64,000 nt of DNA. Origin: [Eubacterium] infirmum. GTDB lineage: Bacteria > Bacillota > Clostridia > Peptostreptococcales > Anaerovoracaceae. This document shows positions 53,542-64,000 of the stretch, piece by piece. Location: contig UGGN01000001.1 in the NCBI GenBank assembly GCA_900450455.1, positions 1,240,001-1,304,000 of the forward strand, given 5' to 3'. The position numbers were made by a program, and so were the translations under genes. Under the pieces are notes generated by a model. It saw only the letters and a program-made list of their open reading frames with translations, ran no database searches and was not told the DNA's origin. Each line of letters begins with the position of its first letter. Position 1 is the first letter of the stretch.

Positions 53542-56500
53542 ATGCTGAATAAAAAAATTTGTTTAACAGGTGTATCAGACAGCCGTTCTGCAAAGGTAAT
53601 TTCAGAGAGTATTGAAAAAGGGAAACAATGCTTGATTATCGTATCGGGTCATCGCAGAGCCGAAAAGCTCGCAATGGATTTCTCTTTTTTTAGTGAGCGA
53701 AAAGTTTATGTTTTGCCGGAGGACGGCCACATATTCCTAGACTACAGTGCAAGGAATAGAGATCAAGATTTTGCAAGACTGAAGGTTATAAAGGCGCTCG
53801 CAACAGAGGATGAGGCTGTTGTGATTGCGCCTGTTTCTGCTGCCATTAAGAAGATGCCGCCACACCGCTCGTATCAAAGCATGAACTTTAATATCGAGCT
53901 TGGCCAGGAGATAGAAATTGATGAGCTCAAAAAAAAGTTGACAGAGCTCGGGTATGAAAGAAACGATATAGTAGCAACTCAGGGGCAGTTTTCAATAAGA
54001 GGCGGAATTCTTGATGTTTATCCACCGGATGCTGATGAGCCTATAAGAATAGAATTCTTTGGTTCAGAGATTGATTCTATAAGAAGTTTTGATATTGAAA
54101 GCCAGAGAAGTATAGATAGTATAAACAGCATAGATATATATCCATCAAAGCAGCTCACTCCAAGCGATGAGTTGATTTCTAAAGCAATAGAGACGGTGGA
54201 ATCTCTCTTTGATAAGCAGATTGCAAAGCTATCAAAGGATGTAGAGAAGAAAGATGCAGTAAACAGCTTGACGGAAAAGAAGAACGAGCTGATTGAGTAT
54301 ATATCTGAGTTTGATAACGATAGTGTACTTGAAAATTACGTACACTATTTCTATCCCGAAACAGAGTACATCTGGAATTACATGAGAGATGCAATAATCG
54401 TTTTTGACGACTTTCCACGCATAGAAGAACACCTTGAACTCAGGTCAGAAGAGCTTAGGAATGACCTGCTTTCAATGCTTGAAAGAGGTAAGGCTATACC
54501 TGAAGATGCTCAGCTTATTACAGGTATGGACGATTTGAAAAAATCCTTTGGAATAATGCCTGAATTTTTCATGTTTCCGTTTGGACTTACCGGCAAAGTA
54601 AAGTTAGAGTTTGATGAGATAAAGCCTATCGACTGCAGGCAGGTGACAAGCTATGCAGGACATCTTGATGTGCTCGAAAATGACTTAAAACGCATTGTAA
54701 ATGGGGAAAATAGAGTTTTAATTTCGGCATCATCTGATGAAAGGAAGCAGACTATAGATGACTTTGTTGTAAATATTGGACTATCTAATAAGGTTCAGGT
54801 TGTGCAGGGAAGTCTTAGCGCGGGAATGGTATTCCCTGAAGAAAAGCTCTATATAATCAGTGATAAGGATATTTTCAACTCAACGAAAATAGGTAAAAAA
54901 CGTCACAAGGCAAATCGTAGTCAGAAAATGCAGTCCTTTTCCGATTTCAAAACTGGAGACTACGTCGTTCACGAAAATCATGGAATAGGAAAGTTTTTAG
55001 GTATTCAGTCACTTGAAGTTCAAGGCGAACAAAAGGATTACCTCAAGATAAAGTATTCAGGGACAGATCTTCTATATGTTCCTGTTGAGCAGATGGATAT
55101 TGTCCAAAAATATATAGGCTCAGAAGGCACCTCACCTAAAGTGAGCAAGCTCTCGGGAGATGAGTGGAAGGTAGCGAAGACAAAAGCTAGGCTTGCTATA
55201 GCAGAGATGACTGATGAGCTCATAAAGCTTTATGCTGATAGAAAGGCAAGTAAAGGTTTTGCGTTTTCAAAGGATACAGTATGGCAAAAAGAGTTTGAAG
55301 CTTACTTTAACTATCAGGAGACTGATGATCAGCTAACTTCTATCGACGAGATAAAGAGGGATATGGAAAGCGAACTTCCCATGGATAGATTGCTTTGTGG
55401 AGACGTAGGATATGGAAAGACCGAGGTGGCTGCAAGAGCAATATTCAAGTGTATATCCGAGGGGAAGCAGGCGGCTATGCTTGTACCAACGACTATACTT
55501 GCAAATCAGCACTATAATTCGTTGAAAGAAAGATTTTCAAATTTCCCCTTTACCATCGACATGCTTTCAAGATTTAGATCTGATGAGCAACAGGATAAAA
55601 TAGTTGACGGGCTAAAAAAGGGAAGAATCGACTTTGTTATAGGAACACATAGGCTTCTATCCGATGACATCAAATATAAGGATTTAGGACTTTTAGTTAT
55701 AGATGAAGAACAGCGATTTGGCGTAGCACACAAGGAAAAACTAAAGAAGCTGAAGTCGAACATAGATGTTTTGACGCTTTCGGCAACGCCAATACCAAGA
55801 ACTCTCAACATGTCGCTTACCGGAATCAAGGATATGAGTCTTATAACCGAGCCGCCGGGAGATAGATATCCTGTTCAGACCTACGTTCTCGAGCAGGACG
55901 ATATCGTGATGCGCGAGATAATCACAAGAGAACTGGATAGAGATGGTCAAGTTTATATTGTATTTAATAGAGTTAAAGGAATAAATAGGCTCGCAGAAAA
56001 GATACAGTCACTTGTGCCGGATGCGGAAATAGTTGTAGGTCATGGACAGATGAATGAAAAAAGCCTTGAATCTGTGATGCAGAGATTTATTTCGGGAGAT
56101 GCGGATGTTCTAGTAGCTACGACCATTATAGAATCAGGTATAGATATCCCAAATGCAAACACTATAATTGTCATAGACGCCGACAAGTGCGGTCTTGCCC
56201 AGCTTTATCAGTTAAGAGGAAGAGTTGGAAGAACTGATAAGATTGCATATGCATATCTAATGTATCAAAAGAATAAGGTGCTAACTGAAGTTGCAGAAAA
56301 GCGGCTAAAGGCAATTAAAGAGTTTACAGAATTCGGCTCAGGATTCAAGGTGGCTATGAGAGACCTCGAGATAAGAGGTGCAGGAAATGTCCTGGGGGCG
56401 GAGCAAAGCGGGCATATGATGAATATAGGTTATGAACTATATTGTAAACTGGTAGATGATGCAGTAAGAAGGGCGAAGGGTGAGAATGTTCCGGAACCGG

Positions 56501-56976
56501 CTGAGGAGATAAACATTGAACTGGATGTTGCAGCAAACATACCTAACTGGTACATAGATAATGAAACCCTGAAGTTACAGATGTACAAAAAGATTGCAAC
56601 AGTATCTACTAGGGAAGATAGTGAAGAAATCATAGACGAGTTGCTCGATAGATTTGGGGATTTGCCAAGGGAAACACTGAACCTCATAGCAGTATCCATG
56701 ATAAGAGCATTATCCGGTAATGTGGGGGTTTCCAATATACATGAGCAAGCGGGCAAGGTTGTAATTTACTTTGCTCAAGATAATGCACTCAAGGCTTACG
56801 CACTTATGAAGGCAAGTGAAAAGTTCGGAAGTACGATTTTCTTTCATGGCGGAAACGAACCGTTCATCAGGCTTTCGGTAGCAAGAAAAGAAAGACTTGA
56901 TTCCATTGTTGATTTACTTGAGATAATAAGTGATAATAAGGATGTAGATAATAACGGGTCTAAGAACATTAGTTGA
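53542..56976 (+). CDS. mfd: Transcription-repair coupling factor
   Basis: Translocase that removes stalled RNA polymerase and recruits UvrA. Order: UvrB-like N-terminal region (about 1-330, with RGGILDVYPPDADEPIRIEFFG), the CarD-type RNA polymerase-interaction domain (about 470-540, FKTGDYVVHENHGIGKF), RecG-like helicase motor with Walker A GDVGYGKT and DEEQRFG box, and the C-terminal TRCF domain. Length 1144 aa is typical. Confidence 0.98.
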   Translation: MLNKKICLTGVSDSRSAKVISESIEKGKQCLIIVSGHRRAEKLAMDFSFFSERKVYVLPEDGHIFLDYSARNRDQDFARLKVIKALATEDEAVVIAPVSAAIKKMPPHRSYQSMNFNIELGQEIEIDELKKKLTELGYERNDIVATQGQFSIRGGILDVYPPDADEPIRIEFFGSEIDSIRSFDIESQRSIDSINSIDIYPSKQLTPSDELISKAIETVESLFDKQIAKLSKDVEKKDAVNSLTEKKNELIEYISEFDNDSVLENYVHYFYPETEYIWNYMRDAIIVFDDFPRIEEHLELRSEELRNDLLSMLERGKAIPEDAQLITGMDDLKKSFGIMPEFFMFPFGLTGKVKLEFDEIKPIDCRQVTSYAGHLDVLENDLKRIVNGENRVLISASSDERKQTIDDFVVNIGLSNKVQVVQGSLSAGMVFPEEKLYIISDKDIFNSTKIGKKRHKANRSQKMQSFSDFKTGDYVVHENHGIGKFLGIQSLEVQGEQKDYLKIKYSGTDLLYVPVEQMDIVQKYIGSEGTSPKVSKLSGDEWKVAKTKARLAIAEMTDELIKLYADRKASKGFAFSKDTVWQKEFEAYFNYQETDDQLTSIDEIKRDMESELPMDRLLCGDVGYGKTEVAARAIFKCISEGKQAAMLVPTTILANQHYNSLKERFSNFPFTIDMLSRFRSDEQQDKIVDGLKKGRIDFVIGTHRLLSDDIKYKDLGLLVIDEEQRFGVAHKEKLKKLKSNIDVLTLSATPIPRTLNMSLTGIKDMSLITEPPGDRYPVQTYVLEQDDIVMREIITRELDRDGQVYIVFNRVKGINRLAEKIQSLVPDAEIVVGHGQMNEKSLESVMQRFISGDADVLVATTIIESGIDIPNANTIIVIDADKCGLAQLYQLRGRVGRTDKIAYAYLMYQKNKVLTEVAEKRLKAIKEFTEFGSGFKVAMRDLEIRGAGNVLGAEQSGHMMNIGYELYCKLVDDAVRRAKGENVPEPAEEINIELDVAANIPNWYIDNETLKLQMYKKIATVSTREDSEEIIDELLDRFGDLPRETLNLIAVSMIRALSGNVGVSNIHEQAGKVVIYFAQDNALKAYALMKASEKFGSTIFFHGGNEPFIRLSVARKERLDSIVDLLEIISDNKDVDNNGSKNIS

Positions 56977-57016
56977 TAGATATATCATTTAGATAACAAG
57001 GGAATATAGAGGAATA

Positions 57017-58312
57017 ATGATAGTATTTAAGAACATAGATATTTTAGATGAGAACTTTGAACTAAAACAAAATGTTTCCGTAAGGGTAGAGGAAAGCTTT
57101 ATAAAGGAAATCTCAATTGAACCACTTGAACCAAAGGAAGGCGAAAGAGTAATTGAAGGAAATAATAGAGTTTTGATTCCCGGTTTTGTTAATGCTCACG
57201 CTCATTCACCGATGTCGCTTATGAGAGGATATGGTGAAAACATGAGCTTGCAGGATTGGTTGTTTAAGAGAATATTTCCGTTTGAAGATAAGCTGAGCTC
57301 TGAAGCTGTTTACTATGGAACTTTGCTTTCGATGGCGGAGTCATTCAAATATGGAATAGTTTCAACCAGTGATATGTACTATTTTGTAGATGATATTGTA
57401 AGAGCTGCCTTAGAGAGCGGAGCAAAGGCAAATATCTCAAGGTCGATAACAAATCCGTCAGGCGAGCCTTTTGATAGCCTATCGTCTGTTAAGGAAGCTG
57501 AGGAAGTTGCATCAAAGTACCATATGCTTGCGGATGGTAGAATAAGAATAGATCACAGTCTTCATGCTGAGTATACATCAAATGAAGAAACGGCAACAAG
57601 GCTTGCAGAAATTGCAAAGAATGCAGGACTAAACATGCATGTCCACGTGTCCGAGACCAAAAGAGAGCATGAGGAATGCAAACTCAGACACGAGGGACGA
57701 AGTCCGGTGAAATACCTCGCAGATTGCGGCATCTTCGACGTAAGGGCAACTGCCGCACACTGCATATGGATAGATGCAAGCGACTTTGATATTTTGAGAG
57801 AAAAGGGAGTTACAGTAGCGACAAACCCTGTAAGTAACTTAAAGCTTGCAAGTGGAATATGCGATGTGGAAGGCCTGCTCGGAAACAATATAAATGTTGC
57901 GATAGGAACAGACAGTTCAGCTAGCAACAACAATCTAAATATGCTTGAGGAAATCAAGACAATGACAATACTTGCAAAGGTTAAGCGAAGCGACCCTACA
58001 GTAATATCACCGGCTCAAGCACTAAAGATGGCAAGCTTTAACGGTTCAATAGCTCAGGGCAGGGAAGACTGCGGAAGAATAAAGGTAGGAAACCGTGCAG
58101 ACCTTGTGATGATAAGAACTGACAGTCCTAATATGTTTCCAAGGCATAACATACTGAATAATATTGTGTTTTCTGCAACTGATAGCGATATTGCTATGAC
58201 AATGGTAGATGGCAAGATTGTATACGAAAATGGCGAGTTTACTACTATAGATGTAGAAAAGACTGCTTTTGAAGTCGAAAAGAATGTGGCAAAGATAATG
58301 TCACAGCTGTAA
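57017..58312 (+). CDS. mtaD: Amidohydrolase, MTA/SAH deaminase type
   Basis: Metal-dependent deaminase related to 5-methylthioadenosine/S-adenosylhomocysteine deaminase, 431 aa. Metal ligands and motifs: NAHAHSPMSLMRGYGE (near residue 59), HVHVSETKREHEE, AAHCIWID and GTDSSASNNNLNMLEE, followed by the composite-domain end GNRADLVMI. Substrate is inferred from the family; other adenosine-like substrates are possible. Not part of the Bacillus mfd neighbourhood. Confidence 0.85.
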   Translation: MIVFKNIDILDENFELKQNVSVRVEESFIKEISIEPLEPKEGERVIEGNNRVLIPGFVNAHAHSPMSLMRGYGENMSLQDWLFKRIFPFEDKLSSEAVYYGTLLSMAESFKYGIVSTSDMYYFVDDIVRAALESGAKANISRSITNPSGEPFDSLSSVKEAEEVASKYHMLADGRIRIDHSLHAEYTSNEETATRLAEIAKNAGLNMHVHVSETKREHEECKLRHEGRSPVKYLADCGIFDVRATAAHCIWIDASDFDILREKGVTVATNPVSNLKLASGICDVEGLLGNNINVAIGTDSSASNNNLNMLEEIKTMTILAKVKRSDPTVISPAQALKMASFNGSIAQGREDCGRIKVGNRADLVMIRTDSPNMFPRHNILNNIVFSATDSDIAMTMVDGKIVYENGEFTTIDVEKTAFEVEKNVAKIMSQL

Positions 58313-58329
58313 CAAATTGGAGTACTCAT

Positions 58330-59928
58330 ATGAATAGTAAAGTAATAAAGGGCGCTGCGATAATAGGTGTTACAGGTGTAATAGTTAAGGTTTTAGGCGC
58401 ATTCTTCCGAATTCCGTTAACGAACTGGCTCGGTGCAGACGGCATGGCATACTACGGATATGCCTATACGATTTATGGAGCATTGGTAGTTCTTGCAACA
58501 GCAGGACTTCCGGTAGCAATATCAAGACTTGTATCTGAAAACATTGCAGTCAAGCAGTACAGGAATGCCCACAAGGTATTTCATATATCAATGATAATGA
58601 TGTTTTTGCTAGGAGCAGGACTGTTTTTGATTTGTTTCTTTGGAGCAAAACCACTCACGACACTTTTAGGAAATGCAGATGCGGCACCGGCGGTTAGGGC
58701 GATAGCACCGGCGCTTTTATTTGTTCCGCTGCTTTCGGCACTTAGAGGATATTTCCAAGGGCGTCAAAATATGAATCCTACAGCAATATCCGAGATAACA
58801 GAGCAACTTGTCAGAATCATAAGCGGACTTTTATTGGCATATATGTTACTGCCTAAGGGGCTTGTAAAGGCTTCTGCCGGAGCGGCATTCGGTGCAAGTA
58901 TAGGTTCATTTGCAGGCCTGCTTCTAGTCGGTTTGATATATTTAATTAATAAACCGGTTATCCAGTATAAGATTAAAAGATATGATCAAAGCATTGAAGA
59001 GACCGGAGTAATAGTCAGAAGTATAGTAGTTATAGCCATACCTATTATTATAGGATCTGAAATTATGCCAATCATGAACATGGTTGATACCGGAGTTATC
59101 ATGAGGAGGCTTCAGGCTACGGGCTTTAGTTTTGATGAATCAAAGCATCTTTACGGACTGATAAGTAGCTATTGTAGTACTCTAATAGGATTCCCGCAAA
59201 TATTCACACAGGCTGTAGCTATAAGCATTGTTCCGGCCATAGCAAGATTTTTTACGCTTAAAGATGAAGAAGAAGTTCATAAGAACATTTCACTGGGATA
59301 TAGACTGACCATGCTTCTGGCATTTCCTTGTGCAGTAGGTATATTTGTTTTGGCAAAGCCTGTGCTCTTGCTTCTCTATCCGGCAAAACCTGCGGAGGTA
59401 GATGAAGCAACTGTAACAATGATGATAATGGCTATAGGAATAGTTGGACTTGCTTTAAGCCAAACGTCGACAGGAGTTCTTCAGGCTATAGGTAAGCAGA
59501 TCGTTCCGGTAAAGCATATCGCCATAGGTATGGTTGTAAAGATAATCCTTACATATATATTAGTAGGAATAAATGTACTCAACATAAACGGCGCAGCAAT
59601 CTCAACGATAGTTGCTTACGTTATCTCATTTAAACTGAACAATATGGCGGTGAAGCGCTATAGCGGAACAAAGATAGATCACGTTCAGACGTATGTAAAG
59701 CCATTTATAGCTTCAGGAGTTATGGGTGTAGGGGTATTCCTAATGTATAAGCTCATGAGAATGTTTGTAGGAAACAGCATAGCAACTCTTGTAGCGATAA
59801 TGATAGGTGTGCTGATTTACAGTATACTTATTGTATTCCTAAAGGTTGTAACACCGGAAGAACTGGAGACCATACCTATGGGATCAAAGCTTAACACATT
59901 TATTCGCAAGTTTATAAGTTGGGAGTAG
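58330..59928 (+). CDS. MOP-superfamily flippase (YabM/SpoVB-like)
   Basis: Fourteen-helix lipid-linked polysaccharide exporter family, 532 aa, beginning SKVIKGAAIIGVTGVIVKVLGAFFRIPLTNWLG. That N-terminus, with GADGMAYYGYAY and LRGYFQGRQNMNPTA, is the SpoVB/YtgP/YabM form. Such proteins flip lipid II or other wall precursors. Position before mazG matches Bacillus yabM-yabN-yabO, so YabM is the closest counterpart. Confidence 0.88.
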   Translation: MNSKVIKGAAIIGVTGVIVKVLGAFFRIPLTNWLGADGMAYYGYAYTIYGALVVLATAGLPVAISRLVSENIAVKQYRNAHKVFHISMIMMFLLGAGLFLICFFGAKPLTTLLGNADAAPAVRAIAPALLFVPLLSALRGYFQGRQNMNPTAISEITEQLVRIISGLLLAYMLLPKGLVKASAGAAFGASIGSFAGLLLVGLIYLINKPVIQYKIKRYDQSIEETGVIVRSIVVIAIPIIIGSEIMPIMNMVDTGVIMRRLQATGFSFDESKHLYGLISSYCSTLIGFPQIFTQAVAISIVPAIARFFTLKDEEEVHKNISLGYRLTMLLAFPCAVGIFVLAKPVLLLLYPAKPAEVDEATVTMMIMAIGIVGLALSQTSTGVLQAIGKQIVPVKHIAIGMVVKIILTYILVGINVLNINGAAISTIVAYVISFKLNNMAVKRYSGTKIDHVQTYVKPFIASGVMGVGVFLMYKLMRMFVGNSIATLVAIMIGVLIYSILIVFLKVVTPEELETIPMGSKLNTFIRKFISWE

Positions 59929-59931
59929 GAA

Positions 59932-60696
59932 ATGAGAACGGAAAATTCCTCAATCTATGAACCGTTATTTCACAGTGCTAAAAACGAAGCGGATGCTATT
60001 GAAAGACTCGCTAATATAGTTCATGTTTTGAGAAAAGAATGTCCTTGGGATAAAGTACAAACTCACGAGAGCCTCAAGAGGTGTATGATTGAAGAAGCAT
60101 ACGAATCAATTGAGGCAATAGATAATAATGACTTTATTAACTTGAGAGAGGAACTCGGTGACGTTCTTCTCCAAGTGGTTTTTCATGCGGACTTAGCACA
60201 TGAAGAATCGTATTTTGACCTAAAAGACGTCATAAATGATGAATGTGAGAAGATGATAAGACGACATCCGCACATTTTTTCAGAAGAAACAGCGAAAACA
60301 GTTGACAAAGTCATTGAAAAATGGGAGAATGTAAAAAGTAAAGAGCACGGAAATACAACGCATACTCAACGGTTGAAAGATGTTCCAAAGTCACTCCCGG
60401 CTTTGCTGAGATCCGAAAAGGTTCTTAAGCGTGCAGTTGATGCAAATTTCGAGCAATCAGATTTAGATACTTCGCTGAAGGATGCAACAGACGTAATAGA
60501 GAAAATTCGTAATGTGGGTCCGGAAGTGGAGCAGAGTGAGTTATCCGACAGGATAGGCGATTTGCTTTTATCTATAGTGAATGCTTCGAGGCTTGCAGGA
60601 GTTGACCCGGAGGATGCACTGAGTTTTGCAACAAAGAAGTTTATCAATAGGTTTGACTTGCAAGAACAGATGGCAAGTGTTAAGGATGCGGAATAG
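59932..60696 (+). CDS. mazG: Nucleoside triphosphate pyrophosphohydrolase MazG
   Basis: Hydrolyses NTPs, including damaged ones, to NMP and PPi. The first MazG domain has CPWDKVQTHESLKRCMIEEAYE (about 38-59) and EELGDVLLQVVFHA, with the ExxE/ExxD metal residues; a second, degenerate domain follows (DRIGDLLLSIVNASR). The Bacillus counterpart YabN carries an N-terminal methylase-like domain; this 254-aa protein does not. Three bases separate it from the flippase gene. Confidence 0.94.
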   Translation: MRTENSSIYEPLFHSAKNEADAIERLANIVHVLRKECPWDKVQTHESLKRCMIEEAYESIEAIDNNDFINLREELGDVLLQVVFHADLAHEESYFDLKDVINDECEKMIRRHPHIFSEETAKTVDKVIEKWENVKSKEHGNTTHTQRLKDVPKSLPALLRSEKVLKRAVDANFEQSDLDTSLKDATDVIEKIRNVGPEVEQSELSDRIGDLLLSIVNASRLAGVDPEDALSFATKKFINRFDLQEQMASVKDAE

Positions 60697-60775
60697 AAAA
60701 TCTGTATTTCTAAATACATCAGCTATCTAAAAGAGATTATTAAAAGTCGTGCTTGGTATTGAAGGAGGATATACG

Positions 60776-61054
60776 ATGAATAAGGCAGAACTAGTAGCTG
60801 CAGTGTCAGCAAAAACAAATTTCACTAAGAAAGATGCAGAAGCTGCAATCAACGCACTTCTACAGAGTGTACAGGAAGCTCTATCAAAGGGTGAGAAAGT
60901 ACAGCTAATCGGATTTGGTACATTTGAGACAAGAAATAGAAAAGCTAGAGAGGGAAGAAACCCAAGAAAGCCGGAAGAGACAATTAAGATTGCTGCTTCA
61001 AAGGCGCCTGTATTCAAGGCAGGTAAGGCTCTTAAGGATGCTGTAAACAAATAA
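60776..61054 (+). CDS. hup: HU-family DNA-binding protein
   Basis: Nucleoid protein of 92 aa. [22 protein letters not shown], the [18 protein letters not shown] arm and the C-terminal [14 protein letters not shown] are all HU signatures. AAGGAGG precedes ATG 60776; an upstream in-frame start at 60749 lacks a site. A terminator follows. Confidence 0.97.
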   Translation: MNKAELVAAVSAKTNFTKKDAEAAINALLQSVQEALSKGEKVQLIGFGTFETRNRKAREGRNPRKPEETIKIAASKAPVFKAGKALKDAVNK

Positions 61055-61069
61055 GATTTATAAATGAAG

Positions 61070-61099
61070 AGCAGCTCGCATAGGTGAGCTGCTTTTTTT
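61070..61099 (+). terminator. Terminator of hup
   Basis: GCAGCTC/GAGCTGC stem with a loop of eight bases and T7, between hup and rqcP. Confidence 0.92.
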
Positions 61100-61122
61100 A
61101 TATACTATAAGGGAGTTGTTAA

Positions 61123-61365
61123 ATGAGAGTAGATAAGTTTCTAAAAAACTCGCGCATAATAAAGAGGCGCTCAGTTGCTAAGGAAGCATGTGATAGTCAA
61201 AGAGTTATGGTAAATGGTAAAGCAGCAAAGGCGGGAACAGAGCTTGCTGTAGGAGATAGAATTGATATCGAGTTCGGAAACAGTAGTATAAGTGTAATAG
61301 TAGATGCGCTTTTAGATTCGGCAAAGAAGGATGACGCAGCGAGCATGTATCACGCCATAAACTGA
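61123..61365 (+). CDS. rqcP: RqcP-type S4-domain protein (YabO)
   Basis: An 80-aa S4 RNA-binding protein of the Hsp15/YabO group. In Bacillus RqcP helps RqcH add alanine tails on stalled 50S subunits in ribosome quality control. MRVDKFLKNSRIIKRRSVAKEACD and VMVNGKAAKAGTELAVGD are the S4 core. Gene order mazG-(hup)-rqcP matches Firmicutes. No rqcH lies in the window. Confidence 0.92.
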   Translation: MRVDKFLKNSRIIKRRSVAKEACDSQRVMVNGKAAKAGTELAVGDRIDIEFGNSSISVIVDALLDSAKKDDAASMYHAIN

Positions 61366-61437
61366 ACTTCGTATAACCAGAATAATCTTTGATTGATTTT
61401 GTTAAATTAACAGCACATAAAAAGCTAAAAAAAGCGA

Positions 61438-61470
61438 TTGACAAGCTAATAAAAGCTGTGTTAATATAAT
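61438..61470 (+). promoter_or_regulatory. rRNA promoter P1
   Basis: TTGACA (61438-61443) followed by TAATAT at 61462-61467 (18-bp spacing; a TATAAT overlaps at 61465-61470). The next bases are AATCAAGCTGTC, nearly the same as after P2. Confidence 0.75.
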
Positions 61471-61536
61471 CAAGCTGTCGCGAAAAACGGCAAGCAAAAA
61501 CCATTTAGAAAAGTTAAAAAAAGAATTAAAAACTTC

Positions 61537-61565
61537 TTGACATGACCAAGTAAAAATGGTAATAT
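61537..61565 (+). promoter_or_regulatory. rRNA promoter P2
   Basis: TTGACA (61537-61542) and TAATAT (61560-61565), 17 bp apart, followed by GATTAAGCTGTC. Confidence 0.82.
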
Positions 61566-61819
61566 GATTAAGCTGTCAAATGAGGCAGCGAGAACCTAGA
61601 AAACCTCATAGCATAGAAATAGTCAAATAAAATTTGACCATGTAACATGGTAAGAACTAATTATGGTTCTGCAATCTAAAAAGATTGTATGTAGTCTTAA
61701 GAAATTAAGACACAACGACAATTTCTCAAAAAAAACAATGATTCTGAATAGAATATTGCAAACGCAATAGCGTTCTTAGAGAAATAGGATAGATATTAAA
61801 GCGTAAGCTTAATATACAA

Positions 61820-63343
<1,524 letters not shown>

Positions 63344-63382
63344 AAAGACCGTTTCATGCTATGAGAATTTTTCTGGTATCAT

Positions 63383-63459
<77 letters not shown>

Positions 63460-63671
63460 TGAACCTTGAAAACTAAATAACGTGTATCACAAGAAAGATT
63501 TGTAAAACAAATCACAACGAAACGAAATCGAGAATTTTTGCTGGAGACGAAAGTTTCCAAGATAATCGAAAGAGAGTCTAACGAAAAGCAAGGGTAAACG
63601 ATTTCAACCGAGAAACCAGAAAAGAGCAATTTACTGAAGTTAATTAATAATGGTAAAGCTACACACTTGAA

Positions 63672-64000
63672 GGTCAAGTGAAGAAGAGCATAAGGCGGAT
63701 GCCTTGGCACTGGGAGCCGACGAAGGACGTGACAAGCTGCGAAAAGCTACGGGGAGGAGCACATATCCGCTAATCCGTAGATATCCGAATGGGGGAACCC
63801 ACCTATAGTAATGTGTAGGTATTTTCGTATGAATCTATAGTACGAATAAAGGCAACCCGGGGAACTGAAACATCTAAGTACCCGGAGGAAGAGAAAGAAA
63901 AATCGATTTTCTAAGTAGCGGCGAGCGAAAGGGAAAGAGGCCAAACCGTTAGTTTACTAGCGGGGTTGTGGATCACAGCCATGGTAGATACAAGTTTAGC
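63672..64000 (+). rRNA. rrl: 23S ribosomal RNA, 5' part
   Basis: The 5' end GGTCAAGTGAAGAAGAGCAT and the following GGCGGATGCCTTGGCA and CGAAGGACGTGACAAGC are standard 23S start features. The gene runs off the right edge of the window. Confidence 0.95.

Larger units (their letters stand above)
61366..61819 (+). other. rRNA operon promoter and leader region
   Basis: A 454-bp A+T-rich stretch without a credible gene. It contains two sigma-A promoters (61438 and 61537) and about 250 nt of leader up to the mature 16S. A stretch near 61640-61720 repeats TAAGAA/GTTCT-like words that could form processing stems, but I cannot define a clear one by eye. Confidence 0.7.

Overview
This window is about 39% GC chromosomal DNA of a low-GC Gram-positive anaerobe of the class Clostridia. 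The 16S rRNA gene at the right end, the butyryl-CoA dehydrogenase/ETF genes, the SpoVG/PurR/RNase Y/RqcP/LCP set and strong AGGAGG ribosome binding sites all point that way. From the look of the 16S I would place it near the Mogibacterium / Eubacterium family XIII (Anaerovoracaceae) group, but that is a judgement by eye, not a search. Nearly all of the window is ordinary housekeeping DNA. The accessory parts are a compact Tad/Flp-type pilus locus and one intact insertion sequence.

Layout: 1-8.5 kb holds the end of cmk, then a radC-mreB-mreC-mreD-PBP2-minD cell-shape operon, with rodA convergent to it. 8.6-19.3 kb holds rny, two MATE exporters on either side of a cysteine desulfurase/thiI pair and a bcd-etfB-etfA operon, and a small acidic protein. 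19.5-23.1 kb holds maf, an LCP cell-wall ligase, deoC and a CYTH protein. 23.2-31.4 kb holds the proteostasis run tig-clpP-clpX-lon-engB, then hpt, a membrane protein and a DJ-1 protein. 31.5-36.7 kb holds murT, a GatD-like protein without its catalytic residues, a PHP phosphoesterase, glpP and a beta-CASP nuclease.

36.9-42.3 kb is the Tad locus: a helical leader protein, a SAF-domain protein, TadZ, TadA, TadB, TadC, two tandem pilin-like peptides, a minor-pilin-like protein and a tiny membrane peptide. It ends in a long quasi-palindrome. 42.5-44.4 kb carries ychF and lgt on the minus strand. 44.6-45.1 kb is a six-tRNA operon (Met-Val-Asp-His-Cys-Gln). An IS1249-type element with an 8-bp target duplication sits in the T-tract of the tRNA terminator.

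46.5-61.4 kb carries a small [2Fe-2S] protein, pyk, divergent spoVG and purR, then murC, a GlmU acetyltransferase domain, prs, pth, mfd, an MTA/SAH deaminase, a flippase, mazG, hup and rqcP. This is a rearranged version of the purR-to-yabO block known from Bacillus. The window ends in an rRNA operon with tandem promoters, 16S, tRNA-Ile and the start of 23S.

The points most worth a second look are the GatD-like pseudoenzyme beside MurT, the GlmU reduced to its acetyltransferase half, the orphan MinD, the minimal Tad locus with its two paralogous peptides, the nested right end of the IS, and a Rex-like operator before bcd. I found no CRISPR array, prophage or clearly novel defence system.
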